A stretch of 24,401 nucleotides of DNA from Candidatus Dadabacteria bacterium UBA1144 (GTDB taxonomy: Bacteria > Desulfobacterota_D > UBA1144). Made by a program: the position numbers and the translations under genes. Below are positions 1 through 7,256 of this stretch, in pieces. Position 1 is the first letter of the stretch. Each line of letters starts with the position of its first letter. The DNA lies in assembly GCA_905181755.1 (NCBI GenBank), contig CAJIYY010000030.1, positions 1-24,401 on the forward strand, written 5' to 3'. The notes under the pieces are model-generated. The model searched no databases. It was not told the origin of the DNA and saw only the letters and a list, made by a program, of their open reading frames with translations.

Positions 1-386
1 GCAATTGGTTTCAGGATGGGAAGCCTATTACACACAAGGGAATATATAAATTCAACTATAAATTCCTTGAAATTAACCAAGAAAATGAGTTCTTTATCAA
101 AGAAGGTGATTCCGTAGCATATGTAAAATTTGAAGACAAACCCTATCTTGTAAGAACTGTCAACATACTTGAGAATCATGAGATAAAAGTGGTTCTTAAT
201 GACTCTACAGAAGAAGAATTAGACATTAAGAGTCTGTATTTCAACAAGAACATTCCTTATTGTAAAGTTAAGAATGGTTTATTCGAAGCAAGATTCTCAA
301 GACCGGCACTTTACCAAATTAGTAAGGCAATAAGAATAGAAGATGAAAAATATTACATTGGTTCTTTAATAATTAATCAGACATAA
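1..386 (+). CDS. DUF1285 domain protein, C-terminal part (5' end outside window)
   Basis: The frame is open from the first bases (codons begin at base 3) to TAA at 384-386, giving about 127 residues with no start inside the window that makes sense as the true one. The visible protein begins NWFQDGKPITHKG and later has VKFEDKPYLV, IPYCKVKNGLFEARFSR and ALYQIS. This matches my memory of the DUF1285 pattern: a W-x-x-x-G-x-P-I opening, a Ved-x-P-f-v strand, a 'pyv-x-v-r-x-g-L-e-A-r-i-x-R' segment and a C-terminal Y-x-L helix. DUF1285 proteins are small, soluble and of unknown function, found mainly in proteobacteria. The 3' end overlaps the 3' end of convergent hemW by 14 bases. The family call is from pattern memory and is moderately sure; the function is unknown. 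Confidence 0.7.
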   Translation, partial: NWFQDGKPITHKGIYKFNYKFLEINQENEFFIKEGDSVAYVKFEDKPYLVRTVNILENHEIKVVLNDSTEEELDIKSLYFNKNIPYCKVKNGLFEARFSRPALYQISKAIRIEDEKYYIGSLIINQT

Positions 387-1530
387 ACTCCAGACTTTCA
401 ATAAGTTCGAATATTAATTTATTCGAGACATTAAAACCAGAATTAGTCAGGCAAAGAGATCTAGAATCATAGCAAATCAACTTCTTACACTCAAGTTCCT
501 TTAGGTAAACTTCATTAATCTTAAAGTCTTTTATAGACCTCAATCTTTCTAAATTTACACCCTTCTTTAACCTTAATCCCATCATGAAAGAATCTCTAAT
601 GTACTCTTTAATCTCAAGAACATTCGAAACAAAACTCTTCCCTAATGAATCCCTATAATGTTTAATTGACTTTGGATTACTCCACCTGGAATACTCTCCT
701 TTCTCTAAATCGACAAGCGAAGAATGTGCCCCAGGTCCTAGGCCGAGATAAGATTCGCTATTCCAATAAAGCATATTGTGCTTTGATTCATAAGAAGGTT
801 TAGAAAAATTTGAGATTTCATATTGTTGAACTCCTATACCTTCTAAAAATATACGAGTTAGATTAGTCATGCCTAAAAAAACATCATCTTTAACTTCATC
901 TATATAGCCCCTATCTCTCATCTTCCAAAAGGGAGTTGACTCTTCGATAGTTAGGCAATAAGTTGAGACATGCTTAACATCTAAATCTTTCAAGTATGAG
1001 AGCTCTTTTTCCCAATCCTCTAGAGACTCCTTATCGACACCAAAGATAAAATCGAAACTAAAGTTCTCAATGGAGGATTTAGAAATCTTACTTACAAAAG
1101 CAAGATTTGACTCTTTGGTAGAGTCTCTTCCAAGAACTTTAAGCTTCTTATCACTAAATGATTGAAGCCCAATACTCAATCTGTTGATTCCAAGATCATG
1201 CAGCGTAGATGGTTCTCCAACTTCCTTATCATAAGGATTTATTTCTATGGTAACCTCGCAATCTGACTTAACCGAAAACAACGTTCCGATTTCGTATAGA
1301 ATCTTCTCTATTAGCTTGGTTGGTAACAAAGAAGGAGTTCCTCCTCCAAAATGTATACTTTCCAAGTCCTTATTTAAAAAAAGAACATGCTTGCTTTTCA
1401 GATCAGATAACAACAGTCCTACCAATCCATCATAATCAGCTGAATTAGAGCTGTAGACATTAAAATTACAAAAAGGACATATAGTGGTGCAAAAGGGAAT
1501 GTGAATATATATGCCAAATTTGTTACTCAT
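373..1530 (-). CDS. hemW: HemW-type radical SAM protein (heme chaperone; coproporphyrinogen III oxidase-like)
   Basis: This 385-residue radical SAM enzyme has the cluster motif C14-x3-C18-x2-C21 in HIPFCTTICPFCNFN. It also has HFGGGTPS (SAM-binding GGGTP), RLSIGLQSF, DFIFG and the late HNMLYWNSESYLGLGPGAHS block, all typical of the HemN/HemW family. True HemN has a further Cys after the cluster (CxxxCxxCxC). Here residue 23 is Asn, as in HemW, which carries heme to respiratory enzymes and lacks oxidase activity. The length fits HemW (about 380) and not HemN (about 455). The start lies 20 bases from the divergent tolC-like start, with no Shine-Dalgarno, so its promoter must reach into the neighbouring coding region. 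The DUF1285 gene ends tail to tail with it. Confidence 0.9.
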   Translation of the reverse strand: MSNKFGIYIHIPFCTTICPFCNFNVYSSNSADYDGLVGLLLSDLKSKHVLFLNKDLESIHFGGGTPSLLPTKLIEKILYEIGTLFSVKSDCEVTIEINPYDKEVGEPSTLHDLGINRLSIGLQSFSDKKLKVLGRDSTKESNLAFVSKISKSSIENFSFDFIFGVDKESLEDWEKELSYLKDLDVKHVSTYCLTIEESTPFWKMRDRGYIDEVKDDVFLGMTNLTRIFLEGIGVQQYEISNFSKPSYESKHNMLYWNSESYLGLGPGAHSSLVDLEKGEYSRWSNPKSIKHYRDSLGKSFVSNVLEIKEYIRDSFMMGLRLKKGVNLERLRSIKDFKINEVYLKELECKKLICYDSRSLCLTNSGFNVSNKLIFELIESLEFMSD

Positions 1531-1532
1531 GC

Positions 1533-1538
1533 TATAAT
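1533..1538 (+). promoter_or_regulatory. Candidate -10 box of the tolC/uppS/rseP operon
   Basis: A perfect TATAAT lies in the 20-base gap between the divergent hemW and tolC-like starts, ending 12 bases before the ATG at 1551. Transcription would begin near 1545, leaving a leader of about six bases without a Shine-Dalgarno. No good -35 is seen at 16-18 bases spacing (1509-1515 reads ATATGCC). The box is seen; promoter function is inferred. Confidence 0.45.
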
Positions 1539-1550
1539 GTTTATATTAAA

Positions 1551-2795
1551 ATGACTCGATTTATCCATCTTTTTTTTATAGTTTATATATTAACAGCAAG
1601 TCCAGCTTGGGCTAACAACTATGATTTCAGCAAATTGACTTTGGATGACGCTCACAAGATAGCCTTAGATAACAATTACGAACTCATATATTTAAAAGAA
1701 GAGATAAAGTCTCGTTACTCTGCTGGTCTAGAATATCAAGCTCAATACTTTCCTCAGATAAATGCTGGGGTAATCTTCCCTTTTTATGGAAGAAGCTCTT
1801 CTATAAATGTTGACCAACTGTTATTTGATTTCGGAAAATTAAGTAAAAGAATAAATGCAGGAAAATATTTGGTTAGGGCTCAGGAGTACGCGCACGAAGG
1901 AAAGAAAATACAAATTCTTAACCAGATAACTGAAAAATTTTATGAAATCTTGAAAGCCAAAAATCTTATCGAAGGATTTGAATTAGAAAAAAAACTTAAA
2001 GAAAAATTAGTCGAGAAATCTGCAGCTTTTCTAGAGGCAGGCCGAGTGTCTTCATTGGATCTCACACAGAAGAAATTGCATTTAAGCTCAGTGGAGCTTC
2101 AGAAAATTCAACATGAAGGAAGAATGAGAAGATATCAAGAAGAGTTGTTTACCTTACTTGGGGTCAGCACACCAGATGAAGTTGGATATATTGCCGATCA
2201 AAGCTATACTAAAATTGATTTAAATGCCGAATTAATCATAGACTCTTACTTGATGAATATGTATGAGGTAAAAGCACTTGAAATGACTATCTTATCAACT
2301 AAGTCTTTTATTTCCGCAATCTACAGGGATTTTCTTCCTAATATTGTTGCTAGAGCTTCTTATAGATTCAAAGGTAAAGGTGTTTCCTCGGAAGATACAC
2401 TCGATCTAATTGGTGGTATGGGTGCCACTTGGCAATTATTTAACGGTGGTAGGACATATCATCAAATTCAAGCCCAAAAGTCTCTGCTGAAGGCCCAGAT
2501 AACAAAATTAAGAATGTTAAAACAGCGACTTGGTGGGCAAGTAAAAACCGCCATCATTGAAGCAGAAACAAAGTACTATAGAATAAGTGTCATAGAACAA
2601 TCTTTAGAATCATCCTTAGAGCACTATGAATATATAAAGACAAAATATAACAGTGGTGAGTCTTCGGAAGTCAATCTGCTAGCGGCGACTAATTTAAAGA
2701 ATAAACAAGAAATTTTTTACCAAAATTCAATTTATGATTATATAATTAAAATTGCGAGAATCGAAAGGATCACCGGGTTAAACATAACGAAATGA
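1551..2795 (+). CDS. TolC-family outer membrane efflux protein
   Basis: This 414-residue protein has an N-terminal signal peptide: charged MTR, a hydrophobic core, and a likely cut after the Ala-Trp-Ala near residue 21. The mature part starts with LTLDDAHKIALDNNYEL, the opening of an outer membrane efflux (OEP) repeat. Further on are VDQLLFDFGK, the coiled-coil-like helices, and a second repeat with WQLFNGGRTYHQI and ending in IYDYIIKIARIERITGL. The two-repeat helical layout and length fit TolC, a trimeric channel through the outer membrane. It is the first gene of a run and shares ATGA with the downstream hlyD-like gene, so it should work with that adaptor and the ABC pair as a tripartite exporter. 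Substrate unknown. The start is set by the signal peptide; no Shine-Dalgarno precedes it. Confidence 0.9.
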   Translation: MTRFIHLFFIVYILTASPAWANNYDFSKLTLDDAHKIALDNNYELIYLKEEIKSRYSAGLEYQAQYFPQINAGVIFPFYGRSSSINVDQLLFDFGKLSKRINAGKYLVRAQEYAHEGKKIQILNQITEKFYEILKAKNLIEGFELEKKLKEKLVEKSAAFLEAGRVSSLDLTQKKLHLSSVELQKIQHEGRMRRYQEELFTLLGVSTPDEVGYIADQSYTKIDLNAELIIDSYLMNMYEVKALEMTILSTKSFISAIYRDFLPNIVARASYRFKGKGVSSEDTLDLIGGMGATWQLFNGGRTYHQIQAQKSLLKAQITKLRMLKQRLGGQVKTAIIEAETKYYRISVIEQSLESSLEHYEYIKTKYNSGESSEVNLLAATNLKNKQEIFYQNSIYDYIIKIARIERITGLNITK

Positions 2796-4441
2796 AAAAC
2801 GAAGATAAGCAAAATGACGGAGGTTCTCCTCTGAGGAATATTGTTCTAGTTATTAAGAACTTTTTTACTAAGATATTGTCACAATCCGACGGTCTTTCAG
2901 TAAAATCTCTAGCGATAGCAAACAATTGGAAAAAGAAATTAGCTCCAATCGTAATAAAGTACATTAAAGAGCTACTTCCTTTTATAAAGAGAATGAAAGA
3001 TTCTACGACTATCTTAGCACGTAAGACTGGTACCAAAACAATAGGGCTATCTCTAAGAATAAAGCGATTCCTCCCAAATTTCGTATCAGGTTTCTTAGGG
3101 AAGATATTCAAGCATGTGTCAGGCTTCTTAGGGAAGACATTTACATACATTAGTGCTATTGTCCGAACCTGTTTTAATAAAATCAAGTATGTGCTTCGAA
3201 AAACTTACCACTTCTTTCAAGTTCTCTTCAGTCCTATAATATGGTTAATTAATTTCATATGGTCCTTAAGAATCCTTATCGCAATAGGGCTAGTTGTATT
3301 CCTTGTGTGGGACAGGGTTGCCCAATCCCCTTCGATTAATATAATGGATGACGATATTAGGCTTTCCACAACTCAAATGTCTATTGGAGAAATAAGTGAG
3401 TTTGTAAAAACATCTGGAAAACTCGTCCCAGAAAGAGAAGAGAAGCTCTACTCCAAAGTTGATCTTCCATTAAAGAAAGTATATGTAAAATATGGAGATC
3501 TAGTTGAAGAAGGTCAGCTGTTACTTGAACTAGATTCTGATATCATAGAAGCTGAAATAAAAAGCTATAAACAAAATATTAGTGTAATAACAGGAAATTA
3601 CAACCAGGCTTTAAAAAAAGCAAAATTAAACAAAGACCTACTAGATAAAGGTTTCATATCAAAAGACGAATATGAACTTAGCTCAAGAAGGCCTGAGCAA
3701 ATTTTAGTAGCTAGGTCTAACGCAGAGGTAGTTTTAAAAAAATTAAAATCTCAGCTTCTTAATACAAAATTTGTTTCACCAATAAAAGGGAGAATTGATT
3801 ACATAGATCCCGGCATTACGAAAGAGAACGCGGAAAGAGGTGGGGTCAAAATTGGCATATACAAATGGTACTTTACTATATCTTCTTCAAATGATGAGTT
3901 GAATTTAAACTTAAGTATCGATGGAAGAGACGTATCTAAGGTAAAGGTTGGACAAGAAGTTATGTTTAGAGTCGATTCCTTCAAACAAAGAGAGTTTTAT
4001 GGAAAAATTGTCAAGATAATAGAGCCTCTTAACTTAAAACCCCACACCAATAAGGCACCAGTTTTCTATGAACTAATCGCAACGATAGATGAGAAAGAAG
4101 TCAAGCTGAAGTCTGGGCTAAGTGTTGACGCAGAAATCAAAATTCAAACAAAAACAGGAATAAAGAGGATACCTCGGTCTGCTTTAAGATTTGTTCCACC
4201 TAAGGACATAGAAGTAAAAGATCCCCCTCCAACCAATGACACGACATTAATTGTTTGGATAGCAAACGCAGATAATTCCATATCTGCTGTCCCCATTGAA
4301 ACTGGTATAAAAGATAATCAATTTATAGAGGTACCCGATAACACCAAGATATCTCTTGAAGATTCAATTGTTATAGGTGCATATGTTCCTCAAGCTAAGA
4401 AAAAAGGGAAATTCGCCCTACCCCAGCCTAAAAGATATTGA
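2792..4441 (+). CDS. HlyD/MacA-type periplasmic adaptor with a long basic cytoplasmic N-terminal extension
   Basis: This 549-residue protein begins in the ATGA overlap with the tolC-like gene. Residues about 185-465 look like an adaptor (membrane fusion protein): VKTSGKLVP, then half a lipoyl domain (VKYGDLVEEGQLLLELDS), a helical hairpin (about 231-300), the second lipoyl half (LNTKFVSPIKGRIDYID), and a beta-barrel with VKVGQEVMFRVDS and the SGLSVDAEI segment. A single membrane helix lies at about 148-174. Unusual is what precedes it: MacA-type adaptors normally have only a short cytoplasmic tail, but here about 145 residues precede the helix, rich in Lys/Arg and hydrophobics, with tandem 11-residue units (VSGFLGKIFKH, VSGFLGKTFTY) at 98-119. 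The C-terminus adds a Pro/Lys-rich tail. Its role is presumably to couple the ABC pair to TolC. Function of the extension is unknown. Confidence 0.85.
   Translation: MKNEDKQNDGGSPLRNIVLVIKNFFTKILSQSDGLSVKSLAIANNWKKKLAPIVIKYIKELLPFIKRMKDSTTILARKTGTKTIGLSLRIKRFLPNFVSGFLGKIFKHVSGFLGKTFTYISAIVRTCFNKIKYVLRKTYHFFQVLFSPIIWLINFIWSLRILIAIGLVVFLVWDRVAQSPSINIMDDDIRLSTTQMSIGEISEFVKTSGKLVPEREEKLYSKVDLPLKKVYVKYGDLVEEGQLLLELDSDIIEAEIKSYKQNISVITGNYNQALKKAKLNKDLLDKGFISKDEYELSSRRPEQILVARSNAEVVLKKLKSQLLNTKFVSPIKGRIDYIDPGITKENAERGGVKIGIYKWYFTISSSNDELNLNLSIDGRDVSKVKVGQEVMFRVDSFKQREFYGKIVKIIEPLNLKPHTNKAPVFYELIATIDEKEVKLKSGLSVDAEIKIQTKTGIKRIPRSALRFVPPKDIEVKDPPPTNDTTLIVWIANADNSISAVPIETGIKDNQFIEVPDNTKISLEDSIVIGAYVPQAKKKGKFALPQPKRY
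3083..3141 (+). repeat. 33-base tandem repeat coding 11-residue amphipathic units
   Basis: Bases 3083-3108 and 3116-3141 match at 23 of 26 positions, and all three differences are transitions. The period is 33 bases (11 codons). The units lie in the cytoplasmic extension of the HlyD-like adaptor, and looser 11-residue periodicity continues on both sides (RFLPNF before; ISAIVRTCFNK and IKYVLRKTYHF after). An 11-residue period is typical of amphipathic helices lying on membranes; that reading is inference. Confidence 0.75.
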
Positions 4442-4445
4442 TAGG

Positions 4446-5123
4446 ATGAGCGCAAAAACAGTAATAGAGCTACAAAATATCAATAAAATATATCAAACTG
4501 GTAAAAATGAACTCCAGGTACTTTTTGATGTTTGTCTTCAAATTTATGAAGGCGATTTTATTTCTATTGTTGGCCCATCAGGCTCAGGAAAGACAACACT
4601 ATTGAACATCATAGCTTGCCTAGACCGTCCAACTTCGGGCAGATACCTTCTTGGTGGTAAAAATGTTAAATCAAGAACGAATGACGACCTATCTAGGATT
4701 AGGAATAAATCAATTGGGTTTATATTTCAGAGTTTCAATCTTATTTCTCGCCATACCGCAATTGAAAACGTACAAATGCCTCTTCAATACTCAGAAATAT
4801 TAGACAAAAAAGAAAGGAAGCTAAGGGCATTGGAGTGCCTTGAAATGGTTGATTTAACCAATAGGGCGAAACATCATCCGAATGAGTTATCCGGAGGGCA
4901 ACAACAAAGAGTTGCAATTGCAAGGTCTTTGATTAACAACCCTGATATAATTTTAGCTGATGAGCCTACAGGTAACCTGGACTCAAAAACTAGTGCAGAC
5001 ATAATCAATCTTCTTAAAAAACTTCACGAAGCAGGAAAGACAATAATAATAATTACTCACGATGAGGGCATCGCGAAAGAGGCAATGGATACGATCAGAA
5101 TAAGTGATGGGAGAATTATATAG
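4446..5123 (+). CDS. ABC transporter ATP-binding protein, MacB/LolD class
   Basis: This 225-residue ATPase has all the parts of an ABC nucleotide-binding domain: Walker A GPSGSGKTT (43-51), Q-loop Gln95 in FQSFNL, signature LSGGQQQRVAIARS (from 148), Walker B IILADEP (Asp172, Glu173), D-loop NLDS and switch His205. The PTGNLDSKTS stretch and the short length are typical of the LolD/MacB/FtsE class, which drives mechanotransmission rather than transmembrane substrate passage. I chose the ATG at 4446, five bases after the adaptor's stop, because family members start just before an 'IELQNI-x-K-x-Y' strand. An upstream in-frame ATG at 4377 would add 23 residues overlapping the adaptor. The permease follows after three bases, so ATPase and permease are separate polypeptides, not fused as in E. 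coli MacB. Confidence 0.92.
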   Translation: MSAKTVIELQNINKIYQTGKNELQVLFDVCLQIYEGDFISIVGPSGSGKTTLLNIIACLDRPTSGRYLLGGKNVKSRTNDDLSRIRNKSIGFIFQSFNLISRHTAIENVQMPLQYSEILDKKERKLRALECLEMVDLTNRAKHHPNELSGGQQQRVAIARSLINNPDIILADEPTGNLDSKTSADIINLLKKLHEAGKTIIIITHDEGIAKEAMDTIRISDGRII

Positions 5124-5126
5124 GCT

Positions 5127-6353
5127 ATGAAAATTTCATATATAATTGACAATATTCTAGAAGCAAAAACAAACCTTCTAAGAAATATTCCCAGAACAAT
5201 TCTAACTTCTTTAGGAATCGTTATTGGGATTACTTCTGTCATTATATTAGTAGCTATCACCGATGGAGCTAAAAATATAATTGAACAACAACTTGTAAGT
5301 TTAGGTGCTAAAACTATTGTTCTAAAGCCAATAGGTAGGACTGCAAGTGGAGTATATCGAGGTCAGGCAGCAGATTTCTCTCAAAATGAGTTAAAGTTTA
5401 TGAGACAAATACCTTCAGTTGAATTTGTTTCTCCTATAGTAAAGACATCGAACCAAGTCTCATACAGAGACATAGTGCAAGTTGTTGCTGTAGTTGGAAG
5501 CAATGAAGACTTCTCACTAATCAATGATTGGCCAACAGCTTCAGGAGCCTTCATTAATAGAATAGACGTCGAAGATGGAGCTAAAGTTTGTGTTTTAGGT
5601 GCATCAGTTCAGAAAAGATTCTTTGGTGCTGAAAAATCTGTAGGAAAACAAATTAGAATAGACGGAATCTCATTCAGAGTTATTGGACACTTAACAGAAA
5701 AAGGCCTGACACCTGGCGGAAGAGACCAGGACGACTTCATATTAATCCCATATACATCACTGAACAGGTGGGACTACAAGGGTCAGCTATACGGAATTAG
5801 CAATATAATTATTTCAACAACTAAGACAACAAATGTTGAATATGCAAAATTCTCTATTAGAAAAATGTTAAGGGAGCAAAGAGGTTTGCTGAAAGACCAA
5901 TATGATAACTTTCAAATGGTATCATACGAAAATGTTACTAAAAAAATTCTTCAGACAACCTTGATACTTAAAGTATTGCTATCCGCAATTGCTTCAATAT
6001 CATTAGTAGTTGGTGGAATCGGAATAATGAATGTAATGCTAGTTTCAGTTACCGAAAGAACAAAGGAAATTGGGATAAGAATAACAATTGGCGCAACTAG
6101 GAAAGATATAATCTTCCAATTCCTATCTGAATCAGCACTTCTGTCATTCTTTGGTGGCCTAGTAGGAATAGCATTAGGCTATACGCTAAGTCAAGTGGCT
6201 TCTAGCTACGTGGGTTGGCCTGCAATAATTAGCACAAAATCAATAGTAGCTGCATGCTTATTCTCGGCTTTTATAGGAATCTTTTTTGGAATTTACCCTG
6301 CCTACAAAGCTGCAAGGCTTGATCCAATCAAAGCTATAAGGAATGAAGAATAA
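5127..6353 (+). CDS. MacB/FtsX-type ABC transporter permease
   Basis: This 408-residue permease has one N-terminal membrane helix (about 24-45), a periplasmic domain of about 230 residues of the MacB_PCD type, and three C-terminal helices (about 283-307, 331-355, 371-391). The coupling stretch SVTERTKEIGIRITIGATRKDI (about 307-328) and the ending PAYKAARLDPIKAIRNE are hallmarks of MacB-like permeases. With the ATPase, the adaptor and the TolC-like protein it would form a MacAB-TolC-like exporter, which in known cases moves macrolides, peptides, lipopeptides or lipids from the periplasm outward. The substrate cannot be told from sequence. Its stop and the ATG of the next small gene share TAATG. 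Placement upstream of uppS-dxr-rseP could hint at an envelope substrate (inference). Confidence 0.92.
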   Translation: MKISYIIDNILEAKTNLLRNIPRTILTSLGIVIGITSVIILVAITDGAKNIIEQQLVSLGAKTIVLKPIGRTASGVYRGQAADFSQNELKFMRQIPSVEFVSPIVKTSNQVSYRDIVQVVAVVGSNEDFSLINDWPTASGAFINRIDVEDGAKVCVLGASVQKRFFGAEKSVGKQIRIDGISFRVIGHLTEKGLTPGGRDQDDFILIPYTSLNRWDYKGQLYGISNIIISTTKTTNVEYAKFSIRKMLREQRGLLKDQYDNFQMVSYENVTKKILQTTLILKVLLSAIASISLVVGGIGIMNVMLVSVTERTKEIGIRITIGATRKDIIFQFLSESALLSFFGGLVGIALGYTLSQVASSYVGWPAIISTKSIVAACLFSAFIGIFFGIYPAYKAARLDPIKAIRNEE

Positions 6354-6547
6354 TGTTTGAAATATTATCAAGATACTTAAGTGGATTTTTATCCCTTACA
6401 AAAAATATAAACACGATTCGGTCTTTCAAGAAATACCTATTACTCTTATTAACTTTAGCAATCTACCCTATTTCACTTTTCGTTATCTTCATTCTTTTCT
6501 TATTCTCAAAAATAAGTATCCTTCTATTTAAGATATTGAGCAGGTAA
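6353..6547 (+). CDS. Small membrane protein of unknown function (64 residues)
   Basis: This short ORF starts in a TAATG overlap with the permease stop and ends four bases before uppS, so it fits the operon exactly. The protein has a basic, amphipathic first half (residues 1-27) and a long hydrophobic stretch (about 28-60) with LLLLLTLAIYP and SLFVIFILFLFSK, which could be one long helix or a tight hairpin broken at Pro39. The tetrapeptide ILSR occurs at both ends (EILSR at 3-7, KILSR at 60-64). I do not recognise a family. The exact fit between neighbours argues for a real gene. It is likely an inner membrane protein, either an accessory to the exporter or related to undecaprenyl lipid synthesis; both are guesses. 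Confidence 0.6.
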   Translation: MFEILSRYLSGFLSLTKNINTIRSFKKYLLLLLTLAIYPISLFVIFILFLFSKISILLFKILSR

Positions 6548-6551
6548 CCTG

Positions 6552-7256
6552 ATGAGCAATCCTCTTCCCGAACATATAGCGATAATAATGGATGGCAATA
6601 GGACTTGGGCAAAAAATAATAATTTCTCCACAATCAAAGGGCACGAGAGAGGTCTTGATGTTGCTAAAGAAATTTGTATCTATTCAAATGAAATAGGAGT
6701 CAAGAACTTGACTCTTTATGCCTTTTCAATTCAAAATTGGACGCGCCCAAAAATTGAGATAGACTCTCTTTTTAATTTATTTATTGATTTTTTTGATAAT
6801 AAAAGTGAATTTTTTCACGAACACAATCTAGTATTTAATCCAATAGGTAGGATTAATGACTTACCAAAACCAATAGTAGAAAAAGTTAATGCTCTCAAGT
6901 CGGCTACAAAAGACAATATTGGAAGCTGTATAAATGTTGCGATTAATTATGGAGGAAGGGAAGAAATAATAGATACAACAAGAAAGCTTATTGAAAAAGG
7001 GTTTTCCTTAGAGGAGATAGATGAAGATGTATTTAAGAATAATTCATACCTCCCCATCACACCTGATCCTGAGCTTTTAATAAGAACGGCTGGACATTCA
7101 AGAGTATCGAACTTTCTAATGTGGCACATAGCATATTCGGAGATTGAGATAAGTAACAAGTTGTGGCCGGAATTTACGAAAATCGACTTTCAAGAATCTA
7201 TAGAAAGATACAAGCTTATCGATAGAAAGTTTGGTGGAAGCTCAAAAAATGATTAA
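6552..7256 (+). CDS. uppS: Isoprenyl transferase (undecaprenyl diphosphate synthase family) with altered substrate loop
   Basis: This 234-residue cis-prenyltransferase would add isopentenyl units to farnesyl diphosphate to make undecaprenyl diphosphate, the carrier for peptidoglycan and O-antigen. Seen: HIAIIMDGN with catalytic Asp14, GHERG (His31), LTLYAFSIQNWTRP (Arg65), INYGGREEI, and LLIRTAGHSRVSNFLMW with Arg178, Arg184, Ser186 and Glu197. The usual G-N-G-R loop after the Asp reads G-N-R-T (15-18), the Arg normally four residues before the GH motif's His is Thr27, and the usual RTGGE reads RTAGH (178-182). These sites touch diphosphate in E. coli UppS, so chain length or affinity may differ. 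An AGG (6542-6544) lies a good distance before the ATG. The 3' end overlaps dxr by eight bases; cdsA, usually next, is absent. Confidence 0.88.
   Translation: MSNPLPEHIAIIMDGNRTWAKNNNFSTIKGHERGLDVAKEICIYSNEIGVKNLTLYAFSIQNWTRPKIEIDSLFNLFIDFFDNKSEFFHEHNLVFNPIGRINDLPKPIVEKVNALKSATKDNIGSCINVAINYGGREEIIDTTRKLIEKGFSLEEIDEDVFKNNSYLPITPDPELLIRTAGHSRVSNFLMWHIAYSEIEISNKLWPEFTKIDFQESIERYKLIDRKFGGSSKND

Noticed and set aside
373..1530. Oxygen-independent coproporphyrinogen oxidase HemN
   Set aside because: The fourth cysteine of HemN is missing and the protein is too short; HemW fits better.
2770..3186. 138-codon open frame on the minus strand opposite the adaptor N-terminus
   Set aside because: It is antisense to the Lys-rich repeat region of a well-fitted gene, has no Shine-Dalgarno or family likeness, and looks like a codon-composition shadow.
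4377..4445. Longer start for the ABC ATPase
   Set aside because: The 23 extra residues overlap the adaptor's coding end in another frame and do not resemble any ABC domain N-terminus.
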